In this document: positions 57,892 to 64,000 of the stretch, piece by piece
Numbering within the stretch: position 1 is the first letter of the stretch
Layout: every line of letters starts with the position of its first letter
Made by a program: the position numbers and the translations under genes
Notes under the pieces: model-generated
Database searches by the model: none
The model's input: the letters and a program-made list of their open reading frames with translations, nothing else
What the model was told of the DNA's origin: nothing
Assembly (NCBI GenBank): GCA_023935145.1
Contig: CM043698.1
Span: 64,312,001 to 64,376,000 of the forward strand
DNA: 64,000 nucleotides
Direction of reading: 5' to 3'
Source: Bretschneidera sinensis
Lineage: Eukaryota; Streptophyta; Magnoliopsida; Brassicales; Akaniaceae

Positions 57892-58429
57892 CCCCTCTCC
57901 TTTCATCTTGTCCTTTCACTCCCTTCTCTTCCTTCATTTCAACCGTATGATCAAACTACCCTTGCTTTCTCGCGATATCGAACCCAAGTGGTGAAACCCA
58001 AAATCCCGAGTTGACTCAACTCCTTTGTGTGTTGCCACTGATTTGTGACTTTATTCGTCTCTCGTGGTCTTGCCGCCATTGATGAGGCTTGCGATGTCGA
58101 AGCTAATCTCCTGATTTTTGTCACAAAAGTCACCACCGTACGAGCCAAAGTGCCAGGGGGCTTGGATGTCGAGTATGAAGGTGCCAAGGGACAAAGCGGG
58201 GGATGTAGGTAGAGGATCTGTGGGATGTGCAAGAGCCATAACTCTCTCCCACTGAGAAGCTCAACGCTTGCTTTGAGAGCATCCCTGTTTCTACCTTCCC
58301 TTATGCCCCCTCTACTCAAGGTATATTTATGTGTGCGTGTGTTAATATGTATGTATGCATATATTGATCTTGAATTTATTTTGGGTTGCAGAAGAAAAAA
58401 AAAATAGTATTAGGCTTATGCTCGGGGCG
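57892..58429. other. GC-richer unclassified stretch
   Basis: C/T-rich at the start, then mixed. The minus-strand frames at 57,951-58,319 and 58,051-58,239 overlap in different phases and show no domain. It may be an old gene or repeat fragment. I do not recognise it. Confidence 0.35.
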
Positions 58430-58570
58430 TCAAAGGCATATGCCTTGGGTTTGGGCGAACGCCTAGACCCGAAAAACATGCGCCCAGTGATACTTTTGCC
58501 TCAGGATTCACGCCTTGGGGTGTTTTCGCCTGAAAATGCCTCTGAACGTGCCAAACGCCTTTTGAAACAC
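58430..58570. repeat. Fragment of a GCGCCT/AGGCG-rich plant repeat
   Basis: Dense in CGCCT, GCCTTGGG and AGGCAT words and ending CGCCTTTTGAAACACTG. This style of sequence is common in plant intergenic repeats. It is bounded on the right by the Tekay-type LTR fragment at 58,571. Confidence 0.4.
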
Positions 58571-59690
58571 TGCTCTCTGTGAGACTCATCCATCTATAAA
58601 TAAATTCACAATAACACACCACATATCAGCATTTCAATAATGCAAGCAATAATTAAAACAGATGCAATGCATGAATTATTATTATGGGAACGTCTTCCCA
58701 CACATCGACATGTTTTTATTATCTTAGACCGGCCCCCTCCCGATTTTTTTCTTTCTCATTTAGACTGGCTGCCTTCTCGGTTCTTTTCTTTACAGCTTGT
58801 CCCGGCTGCCACAGAATTTATTTCCAGCATATACCAGTTGTCACGGTGTCCCCTTTATTTCCAGCACATAATGGCTGTCATGGTTTTTCAATTAGACCGG
58901 TTATTTTCTTTTCATTTAATGCATATGCATATGAACAATAATATGAAATATGCATCTGAACAATAAAAAAAACAAACATGAATTTAAATATTTAATTTTG
59001 GCTATTCCGATTTTTCTCAAATTATAAAAAATTTTCACTAAATTCCTCTCATCTCAAATCACATCAAATCATCCATTAAAGCATGTCAAGATCCATTAAA
59101 TTTCATCCCGAATCACATCAAATCATCCATCAAAGCTTGTCAAGATCTACTAAATTTCATCTCCTCATAATTCGTATCAAAACATCAACCATAGCCCATC
59201 AAGAATTTATTTATCACTATCATTATTAAATCAACTCATTATTCTAATAATATTTCTTCTCACATGACAATTTTTCTACGTGTCCAATATTCATATCATA
59301 TCATATCTATCAACCAAATCTTTATCTATCACAAAAACATAAGCTAATAATTTATTTTAATATTATCACTAGATTTTTAATTTTTATTTAGATTACTTAG
59401 AGTAAATCCAACTCACCACGTAGCACTTAAAGATACCCGTGGATCACTTTCTTTCCTTTTCTGTTCCTCTAAAAAATTTCTCTCGTTTGCAGATCGTCAA
59501 CACCTGACATAATATTTGTATTAAATTTCTAATTATTTCTTCAATTCTTCATAAACCACACCTTTTGAAAATTCACACTCTGAATTTCGAGAAATTTCAT
59601 GTATGCTAAAAATTCAAAAATAAACACTACGTTATTACCTTATGTTTTTCTGATAGCTTCCCGTGATTCTCTATGAAATTTCGCTGTAAA
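58571..59690 (-). repeat. Doubly truncated Tekay-type LTR fragment
   Basis: Colinear with the interior of the LTR at 39,581-41,535, from about 40,209 (CTCTCTGCGAAACTCATTCA) to about 41,105 (TTCTCCCGTAAAC). It is closest in wording to the solo LTR at 50,012-52,318 (for example the AATCATCCATTAAAGC region). Both LTR ends are missing. It keeps the tandem island (58,725-58,905) and the module GGGAACGTCTTCCC / ACACATCGACATGT (58,686-58,713). Confidence 0.85.
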
Positions 59691-60216
59691 CATGATAGGA
59701 GCTTTTCTTTATTTAACTACAAATAGACCTGATATAATGTTCAGTGTATGCATGTGTGCTAGATTTCAAGCTAATCCTAAGGAATCACATGTGATTGCAG
59801 TAAAAAAAAATCCTTAGATATCTACAAGGGACTCAAAACCTAGGATTATGGTACTTTAGAGATTCATCTTTTGAGCTTGTAGGATATTTAGATGCTGATT
59901 TTGCGGGGTGTAGGCTAGATAGAAAAAACACTAGTGGAATATGCCAATTCTTACATGCAATGCTAACCTCTTGGTTTTCCAAGAAATAAAACTCGGTTGC
60001 ACTATCAACCGCCGATGTGGAATACGTAGCAGCCGAAAGTTGTTATGCGTAAGTGTTGTGGATGAAACAATAACTAGAAGACTATGACATGAACTTTAAA
60101 GATATTCTAATTCATTGTGATAACACCAGTGCTATCAACTTAACCAAAAACCCTATTCAGCATTCTAGAACCAAACACATAGAAATTAGATATCATTTCA
60201 TAAGAGATCATTGTTA
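59691..60216 (+). pseudogene. Copia RNase H fragment (SIRE-like)
   Basis: Begins MIGAFLYLTTNRPDIMFSVC, then FQANPKESHVIAVK; after frame changes DADFAGCRLDRKNTSGICQFL, SWFSKK, SVALSTADVEYVAAESCYA, NTSAINLTKNPIQHSRTKHIEIRYHFIRDH. Wording fits the SIRE lineage and differs from the Tork-like fragment at 56,574. At least four stops or frameshifts. It is cut on the left by the LTR fragment and on the right by another LTR. Confidence 0.85.
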
Positions 60217-61529
60217 TGAGTTTTAAATTACTCGCAAGCACACAAGTCGTTTGCAATATAGTGTTGTGCAAGTGCGAGGTCGAATCCACAGGGAATTGCG
60301 TTATGAAAATATTTTTTTATCTAAACTAAGCCTATTTTAACCTAGTTCTAAGTTTTGAATTGTCTTTTGCAAAACAAATATAAACTAAACTAAATTGATT
60401 TAAAGACTAATGATAAAAACACTAAGGTTTCTGAATCCACCCCACCAAAGTAAAGCATATATTTTCATGTTCTATAAAAATAATCTATCAAAACATTCCA
60501 TGAATCCAACTTTAAACAAATCACAACAAATATCCCAATTAAACCAAAACGATTCAATGTATCAACTTTTAACAAATCACAAAGGATATCCAATTTAATC
60601 AAAAACAATTCGATGTATCCATCAGATGAAACACACGGAATATCCAACAGAACAATTTAAAAACTATCAATCATAAGAATTTACTCAAACAATTGACCAG
60701 AACATTTATACTAAAAAAACATCAGAATTGTATAAACAAATCTGAAAATCTTGTGCCAAACAATGGCGAGGCTTCATCTTCAACCTTAGCTGATGATTTT
60801 AGCCACTCATAATCATGAAACTAAAGTTCACAATAATAGTGCTAAACATTAAACTTTAAAACTAACAAAAGCAGTAAATTAAAAACTGATTATACATGGG
60901 AGAAATTTCATTCGCTGTTGGGCGGTGCTTCCTCTCGTGGTAGCAAAGCCTTCGGGATCCACCAAAATGCTAGCAGACGTCCACCAGATTGCGCACCGAA
61001 TGATGAAGGGGGATGGGGCTTTTATAGGGGAATTCTCGTAGTACAATGTGTTTCAAATTCGATGTGGGATACTACCCGAGTGTGATCGATCGCAGTCTGG
61101 TGTGCTCGAGCTTATACTGGCGCACTACAAAGCATTTTTAACCGATGTGGGATGTACGAGTGCGCACTTGCGATCGATCGCAAGTCTGGTGCGATCGAGC
61201 GCACTAAACATCTTCAACTTGACCCTTATCTACTAAAACTGCTATAACTTTCTCTAGAAAAATCATTTTTACAAGCCGTGAAATCCCTCAGAAAATAGAC
61301 TTCTGGATCTTTCCAAGAATATATGGCTCCTCTCCTGGTTCTTCCTAAATCAATACAGTAAAATCCATAAAAATGATTGATCTGTACAGGTAATTATGGA
61401 AATTTTAGTGAAACTCATTTCCCAGTTCTTGTAAACCTGAAAAACAACGAAAACAACTCAAAGTAACAAACTCCTACGCTAACAAATGTAAATTAAGTGG
61501 CCAAAATATGCAATATTTTTCACTCATCA
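60217..61529 (-). repeat. 3' LTR of the gutted Ty3-type element
   Basis: On the minus strand it begins TGATGAGTGAAAAATATTG (61,529) after the PPT and ends near TTTAAAACTCA (60,217), about 1,310 bp. It holds GATCGATCGCA-AGTCTGGTG repeats at about 61,084-61,204 and the 129-bp block (61,230-61,358) shared with 56,131-56,259. The left boundary sits inside the SIRE-like fragment. Confidence 0.75.
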
Positions 61530-61530
61530 A

Positions 61531-61569
61531 ATACCCCCAAACTTACATTTTGCTAATCTCTTAGCAAAA
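61531..61569 (-). other. Polypurine tract followed by a perfect hairpin
   Basis: The minus strand reads AAGTTTGGGGGTAT next to the LTR start, a strong PPT (61,531-61,544). Adjacent at 61,548-61,569 is TTTTGCTAA-TCTC-TTAGCAAAA, a perfect 9-bp stem with a 4-base loop. Two further PPT-like copies lie at 62,659-62,672 and 62,761-62,774. Confidence 0.7.
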
Positions 61570-62095
61570 AAAAAAAAAAAAAACTAAATGGAAAACAAAG
61601 AACATAAAGATAAGTTCATCACTCATGGTATCCAAAAATTTAAGGAGCACTCAAAACCATAATATTCATTCATGAGAAAGCTTAAAAAAAAATATAACCC
61701 ATCTTCGCAATGAATAGGAATTTTAAAACCTAATTACTTACAAGAGGCAGGCTAAGACATCAAAAGCTTGAATCAGTGTAAAGTGAATTAGCATATATAG
61801 ATGAGGTTTCCAAATAATTTCAATGTATAACATATCCATGTCTCAAGATTCACAAAATTTCTCATCAGAATGAACAGCGATGGCATAGTTTTATTTTATT
61901 TATTTTTATTATAAGGCTCTGCTATGTTTAGTTCCCTTAAGCTTTCTAATTGACTCATGTATCGAGTGTTGAGTCAACGACTCCCAAACCAGATGGTTTT
62001 AGGGCATTAGGTGTAAAGATGCCCCTAAGGACTTATTAACTTAAGTCAAAAAGGCTACGAAACTAAATTGTCCTTAATGCTACCAAGCAAAATTT

Positions 62096-62278
62096 CCACC
62101 TTTTGACGTGAACACTCACTGCTTACTGAGGCAAGAGGTCTAGTTACTCAGCGAAAAATTTCGCAATGATCACTATGAATAAAATTCCCACCTTTTGACG
62201 TGAACACTCATTGCTTACTAAGGCAAGAGGTCCAGTTACTCAGTGGAAAGTTTATTGCTGATGATCATTATAAATATT
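62096..62278. repeat. Tandem duplication, 92-bp period
   Basis: Two copies, each starting CCACCTTTTGACGTGAACAC and containing GGCAAGAGGTC-AGTTACTCAG, offset by 92 bp (62,096 and 62,188), inside the non-coding 3' region of the element. Confidence 0.9.
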
Positions 62279-62974
62279 AGTAGTATTATTTTTTTTCTTC
62301 TTTTTTTTCATGCTTTTCTATGCCCAAGTGTTAATCCCACAAGTCATCCAGTTTCAGTTAAGTCATGAAAATATGCATATTAAAATCACATGTCATACCT
62401 CATGCAAATATGTGCTACTGTGCTCGTGCTAGATTAGATCAAACATGTGAATTCTCGAATGCCTAAAGTAAGTAACTAAGGTTTAAAACTCTATCATCAG
62501 CTCATGTGTTCAAAATTTTTAAGCTCACCAATGAAACCACATCACAATTTTTCAAGTCAACCAAAATTTTCAGACGAACATGAACATGCATTTACCTTTT
62601 TTTTTAATTGAAGAAAAACAACAACAAATTAGGACAAAGTGTGTGTAATGTGTCTCCCATACCCCCAAACTTAAATTACACATTGACCCCAATGTGTGAA
62701 TAATACGAAAATATCTGACCTGGGATATGGAAACTATCTGGACTTAGTATGGCTCATAGCATACCCCCAAATTTGAACGGAAGTATGCATTGTCCCTGAA
62801 AAATAAAGACTGTAAAACAAAAAATACTGAAAACAAACATTAATCATAAATATGTAAAATAATAAATATACAGAAAGGATATGTTGTGGGGTGCCTCCTA
62901 TGAGTGATAAGTTTAACGTCTTCAACCAGACCCAACATTAGTAATCATGCCCAACTAAGCACTCCACCATGTGA

Positions 62975-63340
62975 TCAATAAATGAGAGTAGAAAATGATC
63001 TTTCAGCATTCAACTTACGGTAGTCTATACATACTTTCCATCCTGACTGAACACGAATTGGCCCCAACTCATCGTCCTTATTCTTCACTACCATCACTCC
63101 AACCCACTTGGGCACAACATGAATCGGGCTCACCCACTTGCTAACAGAGATTGGATAATTGATCACTGCATCAAACAGCTTTATCATTTCAATCCTCACA
63201 ACCTCTTGCATAACTGGGTTGAGCCTTCTTTGTGGCTCCCTCGATGGCTTGACATTCTCTTCCAAATGTAACTTAGGCATCACCATCGAGGGGTTGATTC
63301 CATTGACATCGTCAATAGTCCAGCCAATAGCTTCCTTATG
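62975..63340 (-). pseudogene. N-terminal part of a Ty3 reverse transcriptase, truncated
   Basis: Reads MVMPKLHLEENVKPSREPQRRLNPVMQEVVRIEM, ISVSKWVSPIHVVPKWVG, VVKNKDDELGPIRVQSGWKVCIDYRKLN, then diverges to AERSFSTLI and a stop. Intact relatives continue into the FPLPFIDQML and catalytic YMDD blocks, which are absent here. It is preceded in a broken frame by HKEAIGWTIDDVNGINPS (about 63,290-63,345), the normal linker into RT. The part retained cannot polymerise. Confidence 0.88.
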
Positions 63341-63988
63341 CTATCTTAAAACGTCCAATAATTTCTCCTCTGGAGTATCAACCAAATCTGAAGCTATAAT
63401 CATAGGCAAAGAATCTGCTGGGCCTAGGAACTTATACTTAAGATTGTCCGGTAAAGGCTTAAATTCTTTCTTGGGGGGTTCAGGTGTTGTGGTCTCCTCT
63501 GTCTCACTGCTCTTCTGAGGAGCAGACTCCAAAGTAGCATTTGCTTGCTCAAACAACTTATCCAAATCCAAATCCTCTTCAAACTGAGCAAAGTATACCT
63601 CCAGGCGGTCCTCAATGTGGGATTCATCCACAGTCTCCTTCGTCTCACTGCTCTTCTGAGAAGCAGACTCCAAAATGGCATTCGCTTGCTCAAGTAACTT
63701 ATTTAAATCCAAATCTTCTCCAAACTGAGCAAAGCATGCCTTCAGAATGTCCTCAGACTCCCCTCCTTTGTTGAGCGCTTGTAATCTCTCAGGGTAAGGC
63801 GCTTTAGGTACAAACGACCTATGGAGATCCTTAATAATAGGTGTGGCTGTAGATGGCTCAGCATCTCTCTTTTCCTTGTTGCCACTTTCTTGCCCTTGTT
63901 GCATAGCTGGGTTCTCTTCCACTTGATTGTCCACTTGTCTCCCAGACTTCAATGGGACAATTAATTGCACTTGTTCCTGCCCGTGCAT
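63341..63988 (-). pseudogene. Gag-pol linker region with internal duplication
   Basis: An open frame of 215 residues, probably open at its 5' side beyond the first ATG. It is acidic and polar, with RSFVPKAPYPERLQ near residue 55, as in the linker between gag and protease/RT of Athila-like elements. Two tandem copies of about 47 residues follow: CFAQFGEDLDLNKLLEQANA with SQKSSETKET, then YFAQFEEDLDLDKLFEQANA with PQKSSETEET. FKPLPDNLKYKFLGPADSLP and DTPEEKLLDVLR lead into the RT linker. The protease that would normally sit nearby is not visible. Overlapping frames (63,424-63,693 minus and 63,541-63,774 plus) are shadows. Confidence 0.8.
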
Positions 63989-64000
63989 AGGAGTTGATGA

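Larger units (their letters stand above)
60217..64000 (-). mobile_element. Gutted Ty3-type element, 3' part (continues beyond the window)
   Basis: Minus orientation: gag-pol linker (63,988-63,341), first part of RT (63,286-62,975), a long non-coding 3' region (62,970-61,546), PPT (61,531-61,544) and 3' LTR (61,529-60,217). RT stops after its first third, and the rest of RT, RNase H and integrase are gone. The 5' part lies outside the window. The RT wording (SREPQRRLNP, DYRKLN) is that of the Athila-like/non-chromodomain group. Confidence 0.85.

Noticed and set aside
57951..58319. 122-residue minus-strand protein
   Set aside because: No domain, two overlapping frames of similar length, and a position between retroelement fragments; not supported as a gene.
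63541..63774. Plus-strand frame opposite the gag-pol linker
   Set aside because: Shadow of the duplicated acidic linker on the minus strand.

Overview
The window is nuclear DNA from a eudicot plant. The evidence is AT-rich intergenic sequence, spliced genes with plant GT-AG introns, a plant-only RADIALIS-type MYB, a GRP7-type glycine-rich RNA-binding protein, and a dense population of plant LTR retrotransposons and L1-like LINEs. I could not place the species. Only three host genes are convincing. They are separated by long stretches in which I see only short repeats and decayed DNA transposons.

Layout. 1-8,220: AT-rich intergenic DNA with local duplications and microsatellites. About 8,225-18,454 (+): a small plant gene of unknown function, with site II promoter motifs, a probable 5' UTR exon, coding exon 1 (10,690-10,878), coding exon 2 (16,790-16,882) and a possible third exon (18,367-18,454). 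Its intron between exons 1 and 2 carries an almost full-length, dead, antisense LINE of about 5.8 kb. The intron before exon 1 carries two tiny LINE tails with perfect target-site duplications. 21,135-22,068 (-): RADIALIS-like gene whose second coding exon is only 25 nt. 28,722-29,450 (-): GRP7-like gene with a strong in-intron 5' splice site matching the known autoregulatory splice form of this family. A second, truncated copy of its 3' flank lies at 32,728-32,937.

32,938-64,000 is almost entirely transposable-element DNA. First comes an unclassified repeat with a roughly 54-bp minisatellite and a degenerate coiled-coil reading frame. Then a Tekay/Del-like Ty3 element (+, 35,024-53,775) is split by a complete but dead related element on the minus strand (39,581-48,273, 5-bp duplication ATGAT) and by a solo LTR (50,012-52,318, duplication AGAAC). 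Its own 3' LTR is cut at 53,775, where a truncated second Ty3 family (-, 53,776-56,573) begins. That abuts a Tork-like copia 3' end with its LTR (56,574-57,891). Next come a GC-richer repeat, a doubly truncated Tekay-type LTR, a SIRE-like copia fragment, and the 3' LTR plus gutted coding region of another Ty3 element (-) that runs off the right edge.

The three host genes are not an obvious functional unit. The retroelements are all broken by stops, frameshifts, insertions or deletions. I found no clearly new system. The most useful leads are the GRP splice switch, the possible alternative last exon of the first gene, the conserved palindrome/inverted-repeat module shared by five LTR copies, the fast-changing tandem-repeat islands inside LTRs of different families, and the internally duplicated, RT-truncated element at the right end.
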